NCBI RefSeq assembly: GCF_014193845.1
Contig: NZ_JACHZX010000001.1
Location: 1,054,001 to 1,118,000, forward strand
Direction: 5' to 3'
Source: Sphingomonas sp. BK345
GTDB lineage: Bacteria; Pseudomonadota; Alphaproteobacteria; Sphingomonadales; Sphingomonadaceae
DNA length: 64,000 nucleotides
Shown here one piece after another: positions 51,502 to 60,511 of the stretch. The first letter of the stretch is position 1. Each line of letters opens with the position of its first letter. The position numbers and the translations under genes were made by a program. The notes beneath the pieces were generated by a model that ran no database searches, was not told the origin of the DNA, and was given only the letters and a program-made list of their open reading frames with translations.

Positions 51502-54270
51502 CTACCGGTCTCGCCCCTGCGCGGGGGGGACGCGCCGGCGCTTCGGCCTGGGCGCGCGTGGTCTGGCCGAAGTCGCGAGCTGTCGGATCGCCCGCCGGTA
51601 CTGCTCGGGCCAGACCGGTTGGCCGGCGGCGCGGCTGGCGGTGACGGTCTCGACCACCAGCGCTTCGACCCGGGGGTCGTCGCGCCAGATCTGGATCAGC
51701 GGTCCGATCGTCCTGGATGCGCCGGGCAGCGTGGTCAGCTTGCCGTCATCCGCGAAGGCAAGCGTATGGGGCCGGGTGCCACAGCGGTGCAGCAGTCGCA
51801 GCAGCACCTGGCTCGGAGCGCCGGTCGCGACATCGAACGGCACGATGCGCGGTGCGACGGTGAGGTGGACGAACGGGGGTGGCGGGGTGTCGCTCCAGCC
51901 GCCGAAGCCGTCGGCATAGGGCGGCCCGGCCATGCTGGAGCCGGTCACGACGGTCTCGCGTCCCGTGAACGATGGACTGCTCCGTCGTGCGGCCGCGTCG
52001 CGCTCCTGATGCATCCGGTAGATGCGGCGCTCGACGTCGAACACGTCCTGCTGGAAGCCGGGGTCGCTCGCCCAGCGGTCGAGCCGGCGCAACTGGTCGG
52101 CGTCGAGGTCGCGCGGCCAGAAGCGCGTGCCGGCTTTGGCATAGGCGAGCGGACGCGCATCGGCGTCGGCGACCATCGCCGCAACCACCGCCTGCTGCTT
52201 CAAGCGAACGACCGCGAGCCCGCGCTGAACCCAGGGCCGGGCCAGCCAAGCGTCGTCGGCCCCGATCGCCTTCAAGGCCGCCGTCCCGATGTCGAGCTGA
52301 TCGCCGCCATAGTCGGCGACATAGGCATCGATGCGCATCAGCAGCCGCAGGCGCTCATGGTCCTCCGCCAGTGTGGCGGTCGGGATGGTGGCAGCCGGCG
52401 TCACCGGGAACGCTTCGAGCAGGTCGAGCCGCGGCCGGTCGGCGAGCGTTGGCCTGTCCGAGAGCAGCATCTGCCGGTCGCGCCGACGCTTCGCGACACG
52501 TTCGCGCTCGCGGCGGGTGCGAGCCCGGGTGAGGCGGTGGAGGAGGTCGTCCTCGATGGTGCGCGATGTCGGTAACGGTGTCGCGGCGATGAGCGGCGTA
52601 GCCGTGGGCACGGGCGTGGAGGCCCGGTGTGTCCGATGCTCGCGCCGCGTTCGGGAGGCGAGCAATTCCGCTGCCGGGCTGACGTCCGCGGTATGAGCGG
52701 TGCGGTGTTGCGCCTGGGTTGCCGAGATCGAGCCGGTCCGCCGCGGCTCAGCCACTGGCGCATTGGAGACAGCAAGCCCCGTGACGGAGCATGGGAGCGG
52801 CGCGGCGATGCGCTGGCCGGCGATGCGCGGCGATGCACTCGGCGGCAGCGCCGCCCGCCTTTCCTCGAAAGCATCCGCCGGCGTGCTCGTTCGCGCCGGC
52901 ACGGCCGCGTGAGCGGCCACCCTGATCTGCGCAGGCTTGATGCGCGGCTGCGCACAGGTGCTAGCCGGTCGCGCCGCTTTAGATGGCGGACGCACTGTTG
53001 CCTGACTGACTGGAGGCGCTGCGCGGATGATCGTGCCAATGACCGGCGACGCCTGTGCCCGCGCGATCCGCGCCAGCGCGGCGTCGCGGATGGTCGTCAG
53101 CGCGGCGATCTTGCGGTCGGCGTCGCGCACGGCGCGGCGGAGTGCATTGCGCTGGCGCTTCAAGCGATTGCGCTCATGCGCCAAGACCTGTCCGCCGCGC
53201 GCCACGATCGCCGACCGCGCTTCGCCGAGGTGCTCGCCGGCGTCGAGATCGAGCCCCCGCGCGCCGTAGCCGAGGCCGGTATAGCGCCGGTTGCTCCCCA
53301 CACGCTCCGCCGCCTCCGACATCGAATGCGACCAGAGATGGCGCAGCATCTGCACGCCGTCGCGCCCGTCGAGCTCGCCGCAGACCTCGTCGGCGATGTC
53401 CCAGCAATAGGGCTCGACCCGCCGCATCGGACGCAAGCTGAGCGCGATGTGCGGATGGAAGTTGCGGCTGTCCCCGCCCGGGGGCGGCCGATGGATCGCC
53501 GCCGAATACGGCAGGTCGAGCGGATCGAGCACGGTCTTGCAGAAATGCGTCAGCGCATCGACCATCTCGGCCTCGCTCATGTCGCTGTCGAACGGCGCGA
53601 TGCAGCGGATCTGGACCTTGCCGTTGGCGCGGGTCGTCGCGTCCTCCATCGCCTGCCAAGCGGCGCCGATCTCGACCCAGTCTTCGCCCATGTTCGAAAC
53701 GATGACGGGCTCGCCATCGGCTCCCAGCAGCACCGCCTCGTCGCGGACGATATAGTCCCAATGGGCTCGCGCCGCACCGCGGCGGAACCCCGGCGACTTA
53801 CGACCAACGTAGCTCTGCTGCCAGATGATGCCCTTCATGCCGAGCCCGTCGACGACCCAAGAGGACGGCGCGCGTGGGATATCGACGACGACACTGGACG
53901 GCCGCGCGGACATACCGCCGCGATGCTTCACCACCGGCGATGTCCGTCGCGCCGACCGCAACGGTTCGGATCGGACCTTGAACCGCCCCGCCCAGCGGAT
54001 CGATCCGCGGTGCAGCTCGGCCAGTTCCCACTCCAGCCGCCGCGCGGCGGCGCGGTCCTCGAGCGCCATCTGCAGCTCGACCGCCTTCTCGTGGCGTTTG
54101 ATCTTGGCCTGCTTGCGCGTCTCGGAACGCGCCTGTTTCATGATGATCCGGCACGTCTCCGGCGTTGCAGGGGTGCAACTGCCATCGGGCAGGACAACGA
54201 AGAACTCAGACAAGGGTGGGGGTGGGGCCAGACCAACGGAGCAGCCCGAAATCGACGCAGGCGATTTCAT
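51502..54270 (-). CDS. MobA/MobL-type relaxase, large
   Basis: 922 residues from ATG 54270. The relaxase core is shown by GGDSRNFHPHIALSLRPMRR with the HxH motif near 271-273, preceded by VQIRCIAPFDSDMSEAEMVD. Before it lie MKQARSETRKQAKIKRHEKA and a region (about 100-200) typical of plasmid mobilisation proteins. The C-terminal 500 residues are rich in Ala, Arg and Pro and carry long helices and a CHC2-free tail; I recognise no helicase. It should nick one strand at an origin of transfer. That origin is expected in the divergent region 54271-54718. Confidence 0.8.
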   Translation of the reverse strand: MKSPASISGCSVGLAPPPPLSEFFVVLPDGSCTPATPETCRIIMKQARSETRKQAKIKRHEKAVELQMALEDRAAARRLEWELAELHRGSIRWAGRFKVRSEPLRSARRTSPVVKHRGGMSARPSSVVVDIPRAPSSWVVDGLGMKGIIWQQSYVGRKSPGFRRGAARAHWDYIVRDEAVLLGADGEPVIVSNMGEDWVEIGAAWQAMEDATTRANGKVQIRCIAPFDSDMSEAEMVDALTHFCKTVLDPLDLPYSAAIHRPPPGGDSRNFHPHIALSLRPMRRVEPYCWDIADEVCGELDGRDGVQMLRHLWSHSMSEAAERVGSNRRYTGLGYGARGLDLDAGEHLGEARSAIVARGGQVLAHERNRLKRQRNALRRAVRDADRKIAALTTIRDAALARIARAQASPVIGTIIRAAPPVSQATVRPPSKAARPASTCAQPRIKPAQIRVAAHAAVPARTSTPADAFEERRAALPPSASPRIAGQRIAAPLPCSVTGLAVSNAPVAEPRRTGSISATQAQHRTAHTADVSPAAELLASRTRREHRTHRASTPVPTATPLIAATPLPTSRTIEDDLLHRLTRARTRRERERVAKRRRDRQMLLSDRPTLADRPRLDLLEAFPVTPAATIPTATLAEDHERLRLLMRIDAYVADYGGDQLDIGTAALKAIGADDAWLARPWVQRGLAVVRLKQQAVVAAMVADADARPLAYAKAGTRFWPRDLDADQLRRLDRWASDPGFQQDVFDVERRIYRMHQERDAAARRSSPSFTGRETVVTGSSMAGPPYADGFGGWSDTPPPPFVHLTVAPRIVPFDVATGAPSQVLLRLLHRCGTRPHTLAFADDGKLTTLPGASRTIGPLIQIWRDDPRVEALVVETVTASRAAGQPVWPEQYRRAIRQLATSARPRAPRPKRRRVPPAQGRDR

Positions 54271-54718
54271 TTAATGCGCCCCCCACCCCCAGACTGAAAC
54301 TGCCCCTGCGCACGCACCTTCGGATCAACTGCTGGCTCGGCGACGGTGTATTGCTGATGTGAGACGCCGCTCGTCGGATTGCGATGTATCGCCGTCGCTC
54401 GGATCGTGGATCGCGCCGTCATGCCCGGCACCATCGTTCGACGGGTCGTGTCGCAGCCAGGAAAGTGCCGGCCTGTGTCGTGGCGGCGCTGCCGATCCGT
54501 GACGTCTGCGGAGCGGGTGAAAATCAGCTGTGCAATGCGGCCCCTTCAACCCATAAGCTCAAGGCTGGGCACGGGCTCGGCGCACACGCTGGATGCCGCC
54601 GATGCCTGACACCTCCCTGCCCTGCTCCCCCAGCCCTTGCGCGGCGCTCACGCGACGGGGACTTTCATGGCTGTCGCACCGGCGGACGTGGTCGACGTGT
54701 CTCGAAGGAGACACGGCT
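54271..54718. other. Divergent intergenic region, possible origin of transfer
   Basis: About 450 bases between the relaxase gene (-) and a coupled three-gene operon (+). It is the natural place for an origin of transfer and for two promoters. Short, imperfect complementary patches (cgacgg near 54340 and ccgtcg near 54392) are visible, but I could not identify a nick site. The ribosome-binding site gaaggag ends eight bases before the next start. Confidence 0.4.
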
Positions 54719-55597
54719 ATGGCGAACGACATCACACCCCTTTCCGACGACGCTCTCATCGCTGCGGTTGAGCGCGAGCTCGCGGATGCGCGGGACGCAC
54801 GCGAGACTGCGCTGGTACAGACAGCCGTGCTCGCTGCCGAACAGGCGGCGCTTGGCTACCACCCCAACTACACCGCCTATGTCCATGGCGGGATGCTCGC
54901 CGAACGGGGCTTCGACTCCCAGCATATCCTGTCCGTGCTCGGCTTCCACACGCTCTACTGGCGTGACGCGATCTCACGGCTGGGAGCGTCGGGATCGCCG
55001 GCCGATAGGGAGATAGATCTGCTCGGCCGACTGCACCGTGTCTGTGCGTCAAATCCGATGCTCGAGGTCGCCGGCGAACGCCTCCTGTTGGACTTGGGCC
55101 TGCTGAAGCAGGGCCGCATCGATCCGTTCTGGCTCAAGCGTCCCAAGCTGGGGCTGGGCCAAGCGGCCAAGGTCTTCGGACTGGCGCCCGGACATGCCGA
55201 TGGTCATCGCGGTCTCTACGACCTGACCGCAGCGGCAAAGCGCTGCCTGTTCGACGACGCCGCGAAAGGTCAGTCCGACCGGCGGTTCGGCGCGCTGCTG
55301 TTGCCCGCCATCATCGCGGGCGGCGCGCCGCTCGCCGCGGGCGGTGCCGCGGCCTTTCACCGCGACGGCGAGGCGCGCTACCGCGACGATTGCCGCCGCT
55401 TCGCCGAGCACCAGCGTCGCGACCCCAGCCGCCACTGGCGCTGGAAACCGGCGCTGTCGCGCCAGGGCCACCTCGCCGTCACCACCGCGCGCCAGACGGA
55501 CGTGGCGGTCCCGACCGAGCGCACCCGTGGTCACGCGGCCAACTGGCTGGCCGACCATGACGCCAACCTCCGCTTCAGCCGGGAGGACGAGGCATGA
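54719..55597 (+). CDS. Unrecognised mobile-element protein A
   Basis: 292 residues from ATG 54719, preceded by a strong ribosome-binding site (gaaggag, 54704-54710). The start MANDITPLSDDALIAAVERE is followed by a long helical domain, a motif GMLAERGFDSQHILSVLGFH, and a C-terminal Arg/His-rich tail (EHQRRDPSRHWRWKPALSRQ). I recognise no family. The next gene overlaps by four bases (ATGA), and that gene overlaps the third likewise. The three are one transcription unit. Conservation beside relaxase and ParB genes points to a role in element maintenance or transfer, which is inference. Confidence 0.7.
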   Translation: MANDITPLSDDALIAAVERELADARDARETALVQTAVLAAEQAALGYHPNYTAYVHGGMLAERGFDSQHILSVLGFHTLYWRDAISRLGASGSPADREIDLLGRLHRVCASNPMLEVAGERLLLDLGLLKQGRIDPFWLKRPKLGLGQAAKVFGLAPGHADGHRGLYDLTAAAKRCLFDDAAKGQSDRRFGALLLPAIIAGGAPLAAGGAAAFHRDGEARYRDDCRRFAEHQRRDPSRHWRWKPALSRQGHLAVTTARQTDVAVPTERTRGHAANWLADHDANLRFSREDEA

Positions 55598-55872
55598 TGT
55601 CGATCACCGTCGGCGGCGTCGTCATCACCGACGTCGTGCAGCAGCGCGCCGAGCTCCAGACCGTCCGGGCGCAGCTCGCCGCGATCTACGACCGGTTCGA
55701 TCCCCGCGTTCCCGAGCGTCTGCTCGCGCGCGAGGCGGAGATCGTGACGCTGGTCAACCGCGCCGAAGGCTTGCGCGAGATCGTCGAGCGCTGGGACCAG
55801 GCCAAGATAGCTCGCGCCAACATTCTCGCCGGATGGGAGATCGTCCAGGCCTTTACGGAGGGCGACGCATGA
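55594..55872 (+). CDS. Unrecognised mobile-element protein B, small
   Basis: 92 residues, ATG start at 55594 overlapping the previous stop by four bases. The sequence (VITDVVQQRAELQTVRAQLA, then EAEIVTLVNRAEGLREIVER) predicts two helices with coiled-coil character. No family recognised. Its position between two unknown genes in strict overlap indicates stoichiometric co-translation and possibly a complex. Confidence 0.65.
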   Translation: MMSITVGGVVITDVVQQRAELQTVRAQLAAIYDRFDPRVPERLLAREAEIVTLVNRAEGLREIVERWDQAKIARANILAGWEIVQAFTEGDA

Positions 55873-58235
55873 CCCCGGATCGCGCGCTTCACCGCGACGA
55901 CCGCGAAGACATCGAAGGCCTCGCCCACCGAGCGCGGATCATCCTGCCGGACGTCATCCTGCCCGACGGCACCGCTTCGCCTCACCAGGTCACGGTGGTG
56001 CCGCCCGGCGTGTCGCTCGCCAAGGCGTTCCTGCCGCGTCGCGAGATCGACGGACCGGTGTCGACCTGGACCGGCGCGGCGATCGTCGGCACGCGCGAGC
56101 CGGACTTCGCGGCATATGTCGCCGGGTACGGCAGCGCGATCGTCATGGACGATGCCGCGCACCGCCACATCACCCGGTCGCAGAGCGCCGCCGACATCTT
56201 GCGCTGGCTCTACGACATCACCGGCATCCGCTATGCGCCCGCCGCCTTCTGGAAGGTGGCCGGCTGGGAGATCAACTGGGCCGCGAACTGGCTCGAGAGG
56301 CTGTATGCGGGCGGGCCGATGGTCGAGCTGATCGTCGCCGAGCGCCAGGCCGCCGCGGCGGTGCGCGCCGCGTGGATGATCCAGCGCCAGGGGAACCGTT
56401 CGTCGCTCGCCGACAGCGGCGTGGTACAGGTGGCGCGTGCAACCATCGACATAATCCGCGCCTTCCACCGCGTCGTCGAAGAGGGGCTGCGCGAGACGAC
56501 CGACCCGAAGCATCGCGAGAATGCCCGTATGGCAAATGCGGCCATCGCTCAGCCGCTCCGGTCCTGTGTCGCCGCGTTAGAAGCCGCCGCACAGCCGCGA
56601 CAGTTGCACCACGACCGGCAGCGGAAGATCGCGTCGGTCATCGAGCATGCGCGTCGGATCGTCGAGGCCATCGGCCTGTTCACCGTCGTGGCCGAGACGA
56701 TCGGCCTGCGGGTGATCCGCATCGCCGAAGCGCTGTCCGTCCGAGTACGGGCAAAGCCGCTCGCCCCGGCGATGTTCGCCGCCGAACTGCAGGAGCTGGC
56801 CGACCGGGTCGAGCGACCGATGGCCGGCACCCCGACCGACGCGCCACCATCGTGGTCGGGTCTGCTGACGGGCGATCTCAGTCGCCTGCAGAACCCGGAC
56901 CCGCAAGCCCGGATCGATCTGCTCGCCCGGGTGCGGACCGATCTCGTCTACAAGCTCGTCGTCACCCGCCGCCTCGATCGCGTGTTCGAGGCGCTGCCGT
57001 GGATGGCGGCCCCCTGCGGCGCCTTTCCGCTCACCTTCGGCGGACCGCTCGGCGCGATGGCATCGCTGTTCGAGGTGGCGCGAGTGCGCGAAATCGGTCT
57101 CGAGCTCAAACGCCGCCTGTTCGATGCTCCGGGCGGACCCCGGCTCGACGCGCGCCGGGGCCGTCGCGAATTCGCCGATCCGGTCAAGGTCAGCCGCGCG
57201 CTACGCCTCGGTACCCGCGCTGGTTTCCTGCTCGGCTCCAGCGCGCTGTCGCATCACATGGTGCAGGCACTGCTCGCCGGTGGTCATTTCGATCCCACGC
57301 ATCCGCTGCCGACGCTGGTCGCAGGTCGGCTGAACTATGACTTCGCCACCGCGATGCAGGATCCGGCGACGATGACGACCGTCTCCGAAACCGAGCTCGC
57401 CAAGCCCATCTACACCGCCGCCACCTACCATCGCGATCTGCCGGTCTATATGGGGCTGATGCTGTCCGACCTGCTGGCCGCGCCGCTCGTCGATACCTTC
57501 CCCGGCGGCGCGCGTGATCCCGGCATTAGCCGGTTCGCCGCGCTCGCCGATGCCCGTCGCCGGAAGCTCGGCATCGGCAGCGTGCCGCTGTCGGTCGCGG
57601 ACGCCGGTCCCGCCAATCGCGAACTGGTCCGCTCGATGCTGAAGTCGCTCGACACGCCGACCGACGGGCGAGACGATGCCTGGCGAACGGCGGGGATCGT
57701 GATGGGCAACGCCGACGACGTGGAGCTGGGCCATTTCGATGCTCGCCATGCCCGCCATGTCGGAAAGCGTGACGATCATGGCGGCGCGGTCCGCCGACGG
57801 GCGTTCAAAATCCATCGCGCCCGCGGACCGGCGGGACGGTCGCTCGAGCGTCTCGTCGACCAGGCGCGGATCTGGCCCGGCGGCAAGGGTAAGGCCGTGT
57901 CCCACGACCGGCCGCTGGTCGCGGTTCTGACGGGACAAAAGGTCCTGCCTGGGCTGACGCCCGTCGCGCAGACCTTCATCCCTGCATTGTGGTTCAGGCC
58001 GGGGATCGACAGGCACATCCACGCTTGGATCGCGGCCGGTTCGCCGATGTGGACGCCGCTGGCGCTCGGCAACGTCGTCCACGCGGGCCTGATCGCCCGC
58101 GAGGTCCAGGCGGTGGGGACCGCCATGCCCCGGCTGTTCGGGATGCCCATCCCGGCCGGTTTGCAGAGCCGCATCCTGGTGCCGATGTGGACCGGGCTTG
58201 CCGGCATCACCGCCGATCACGCGCATGTCCGCTGA
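55869..58235 (+). CDS. Unrecognised mobile-element protein C, 788 residues
   Basis: 788 residues, ATG at 55869 overlapping gene B (ATGA). It starts with MTPDRALHRDDREDIEGLAH, has a hydrophobic, helical middle (VIEHARRIVEAIGLFTVVAE, FPLTFGGPLGAMASLFEVAR), and ends with segments such as TFIPALWFRPGIDRHIHAWI and PLALGNVVHAGLIAREVQAV. I see no P-loop, nuclease or relaxase motif and recognise no family. The size and repeated hydrophobic stretches would allow a membrane-associated or structural protein. It is likely to act with A and B. Confidence 0.7.
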   Translation: MTPDRALHRDDREDIEGLAHRARIILPDVILPDGTASPHQVTVVPPGVSLAKAFLPRREIDGPVSTWTGAAIVGTREPDFAAYVAGYGSAIVMDDAAHRHITRSQSAADILRWLYDITGIRYAPAAFWKVAGWEINWAANWLERLYAGGPMVELIVAERQAAAAVRAAWMIQRQGNRSSLADSGVVQVARATIDIIRAFHRVVEEGLRETTDPKHRENARMANAAIAQPLRSCVAALEAAAQPRQLHHDRQRKIASVIEHARRIVEAIGLFTVVAETIGLRVIRIAEALSVRVRAKPLAPAMFAAELQELADRVERPMAGTPTDAPPSWSGLLTGDLSRLQNPDPQARIDLLARVRTDLVYKLVVTRRLDRVFEALPWMAAPCGAFPLTFGGPLGAMASLFEVARVREIGLELKRRLFDAPGGPRLDARRGRREFADPVKVSRALRLGTRAGFLLGSSALSHHMVQALLAGGHFDPTHPLPTLVAGRLNYDFATAMQDPATMTTVSETELAKPIYTAATYHRDLPVYMGLMLSDLLAAPLVDTFPGGARDPGISRFAALADARRRKLGIGSVPLSVADAGPANRELVRSMLKSLDTPTDGRDDAWRTAGIVMGNADDVELGHFDARHARHVGKRDDHGGAVRRRAFKIHRARGPAGRSLERLVDQARIWPGGKGKAVSHDRPLVAVLTGQKVLPGLTPVAQTFIPALWFRPGIDRHIHAWIAAGSPMWTPLALGNVVHAGLIAREVQAVGTAMPRLFGMPIPAGLQSRILVPMWTGLAGITADHAHVR

Positions 58236-58322
58236 GCGATCACGATGTCCCTCGCACTTACATGGCTGCCGCACGACGACCTCGACCAAGGCTGGTTGAC
58301 CACCAGCCAAGAGGACCGCCGG

Positions 58323-59189
58323 ATGACCGACCAGTTGCCGCTCGTTACCACCGCCCCGCGCTCGACGACGCGCGTCGTGCTCGTCGATCCCGCCGCGGTA
58401 CGCATCTCGCCGCTCAATCCGCGCGTCGACACGCCGCACGCGCCCGACGCGATCGCGCGGCTCGCAGACGAGTTGAAGGCGGTCGGCCAGATCAACGACG
58501 CACATGGCGAGACCGCCGCCGACGGGATCGTGGAGATCCTCGCCGGCTCGCGCCGCTGCGCCGCCTGCCTCGCCGCCGGGCTTCAGCTCCGCGTCCGCCT
58601 TCATCCGGATCTTCCGCGCGATGAGGCGATCGGGATCGCCTACCGCGACGACCGCGAGGCGCTCCGGCCGAGCTTCTGGGATTTGGCGGGCGGCTGGGAG
58701 ACGCTGCTCGGCCGGCGCATCGTCACCTCCGACAGCGCGCTCGCCCGGCTGGTCGGCGTGGACAAGTCCACGATGTCGCGTGGCCTCTCCTTCCGCAAGG
58801 CGCCCGAACCTATCCTCGCCGCCTTCGCCGACCGCCGCGAGATCAGCCTCAGCCAATGGATCGATCTCGCTCCGCTGATCGAGAACGACGACACCCGCGA
58901 GGCCCTCCTGACCCGCGCCGCGCTGATCGCCGGCAACGGCTATGCCGCCCCCCGCGTCGCCGCCGAGCTGAAGGCCGCCGCCGCCGGCAAAGTGGCGATC
59001 CCCGCGATCGAGGTGCGCAACCGCCACGACCGCGTCATCGCCACCATCCAGCCGGGACACCGCGGCGACCTCACCGTCAAGTTCAAGCCGATGGCCGAGG
59101 CGCATCCCAGCTACCGGCTCGAATATGCGAGGCTCGTCCACGAGAAGCTGGTGGAGGTCATCAAGACCTTCTTCGACAAGGACGCCTGA
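58323..59189 (+). CDS. ParB-like protein
   Basis: 288 residues from ATG 58323 (an in-frame start at 58245 is possible). The ParB N-terminal domain is clear: RISPLNPRVDTPHAPDAIAR, LADELKAVGQINDAHGETAA and VEILAGSRRCAACLAAGLQL, where GxRR is the nucleotide-binding signature. A helix-turn-helix follows (LVGVDKSTMSRGLSFRK, about 140-156). No ParA lies in the window. ParB-like proteins of this type lie in plasmids and integrative elements and serve as partition or regulatory DNA-binding proteins. The gene follows protein C after 87 bases. Confidence 0.88.
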   Translation: MTDQLPLVTTAPRSTTRVVLVDPAAVRISPLNPRVDTPHAPDAIARLADELKAVGQINDAHGETAADGIVEILAGSRRCAACLAAGLQLRVRLHPDLPRDEAIGIAYRDDREALRPSFWDLAGGWETLLGRRIVTSDSALARLVGVDKSTMSRGLSFRKAPEPILAAFADRREISLSQWIDLAPLIENDDTREALLTRAALIAGNGYAAPRVAAELKAAAAGKVAIPAIEVRNRHDRVIATIQPGHRGDLTVKFKPMAEAHPSYRLEYARLVHEKLVEVIKTFFDKDA

Positions 59190-59191
59190 CG

Positions 59192-59533
59192 ATGGCGGAT
59201 CAATCCAACGCCGTCGACCTGTTACCCACTGAGGAGGTCCAGCTCTGGTTCGGAGCCGCCAGCCGGCTCGTCGGACGCCACGACAGTCCCGTCCTCGCCC
59301 AGCTGCCCCTCAGCGTGTATCCCGATCCCGTGCCCGCCTGTGCGAGCTGCCCGGCCAAGGACTGGTATCTGACCGCCAAGGGACTGCGCTGCTTCTGCAC
59401 GGAGAAGAACGTCGTCGCCTGGGTGTCCAATGCCGACCCGGTGCTCGCCTGCGACGCCCGCGAACGGCTTATCGCGGAGGACGTCGCCGACCGAAGCGAC
59501 GACGCCGCGCCGAACCCGTGGAGCCGGACGTGA
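59192..59533 (+). CDS. Small zinc-ribbon-like protein, unknown
   Basis: 113 residues, ATG at 59192, two bases after the parB stop. A cysteine set CASCPAKDWY and LRCFCTEKN in the middle suggests a metal-binding ribbon. The rest is unremarkable. No family recognised. Its stop overlaps the GTG of the next gene. Confidence 0.6.
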   Translation: MADQSNAVDLLPTEEVQLWFGAASRLVGRHDSPVLAQLPLSVYPDPVPACASCPAKDWYLTAKGLRCFCTEKNVVAWVSNADPVLACDARERLIAEDVADRSDDAAPNPWSRT

Positions 59534-60069
59534 ACCGGGCGGCGGCGCGGATGATGGCACGTGACCCGCGGATATCCGCCAGCGGCCTCCGCTTCCTGCT
59601 GATGGCGAACATCAGTGCCCGCGAATTCTGCGCCGGGTTCAGGATGCGGACCTGCGGCGAATGCCTCGCTCTCTCCACGCCATCGGCGCAGCGCCTCCCG
59701 GTCGCGCGCAAGTCGAGGATCCACGGCGGCAGGGGCGACTTCTTCAGCACGCGCTACGGCAGGATCATGCTCACCTATCACACCGACCGGTTCAGCTACG
59801 TCGAGGACTTGGTGTACGACGGCCCGCGCCGTGGCGCGGCCGACGTGCGGCTGACGCTGTGGGATCAGATTCTGCCGCACACCGTTGTGGCCGCCATGCC
59901 CGGCCATCGCCTAGCGGATCTGATCGGCGACGGTGGGATATTCCTCGCGGCGAAGGCGACCCGGATCGTGCGGGCCGAGGTCGCGATCTATCCCGGCACG
60001 ACCGCACTTCGGCTCGGTCTGGAGGCGTCATGGTATCCCGCCTCGCGCGCATTCACGACGATGGCGTGA
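59530..60069 (+). CDS. Unrecognised protein, coupled to the zinc-ribbon gene
   Basis: 179 residues with a GTG start at 59530, overlapping the previous stop (GTGA). It has a cysteine pair in RMRTCGECLALS, and a mixed alpha/beta C-terminal half (TLWDQILPHTVVAAMPGHRL, EVAIYPGTTALRLGLEA). No family recognised. It ends the parB-linked operon of the mobile element. Confidence 0.6.
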   Translation: MNRAAARMMARDPRISASGLRFLLMANISAREFCAGFRMRTCGECLALSTPSAQRLPVARKSRIHGGRGDFFSTRYGRIMLTYHTDRFSYVEDLVYDGPRRGAADVRLTLWDQILPHTVVAAMPGHRLADLIGDGGIFLAAKATRIVRAEVAIYPGTTALRLGLEASWYPASRAFTTMA

Positions 60070-60511
60070 TCGTAACAGCCATCATGAGTCCCCTGAGCAA
60101 CCAGCCCCCCTATACCGCCCGCGTCACGGGACTTCCTTGCCAATGCGAGATGACTGTAATTCTGCTAGGGCGGCAGGATGCAGACGTGCATTCATTTGGC
60201 AGGAAAGCGGAACGTCTGCTTACGGGAACGCCGAGGGCGATAGCCGACATTGCGCGGCACAGCCTTTTCCCGAAAACGATCGAATATCGGGAAAGGAATG
60301 GCTTTCTCAAAATCTCCCTACGATGTCCGAGTTGATACGCCGGCAGCCTTGATCTGAAACGACGGCCTCCTCCGCGCACCCGCTTAATCGCCTCAAATTT
60401 GGCCGGCGTCCTGCGCTGCAATTTGCTCGTATCCGCCTGCCTCATACCCGACTAAGGCTATGCAGGTCCGGAAGTCCGGGGGGACGGCCAGGCTTTTGGA
60501 AGGGGCGGGAA
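60070..60511. other. Intergenic stretch between mobile-element operon and sensor kinase
   Basis: About 440 bases with lower GC than both sides. A short reading frame (60084-60335) is listed separately at low confidence. I see no tRNA, att-like repeat or integrase fragment, so the right border of the island is not resolved here. Confidence 0.4.
60084..60335 (+). CDS. Doubtful small open reading frame
   Basis: 83 codons from ATG 60084. The predicted product (MSPLSNQPPYTARVTGLPCQ at the start) has no recognisable domain and no clear ribosome-binding site. It fills most of a gap and might be spurious. Confidence 0.2.
   Translation: MSPLSNQPPYTARVTGLPCQCEMTVILLGRQDADVHSFGRKAERLLTGTPRAIADIARHSLFPKTIEYRERNGFLKISLRCPS

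Noticed and set aside
27545..60069. CRISPR array or phage genes in the island
   Set aside because: I looked for regularly spaced repeats and for capsid, terminase or integrase motifs and found none.
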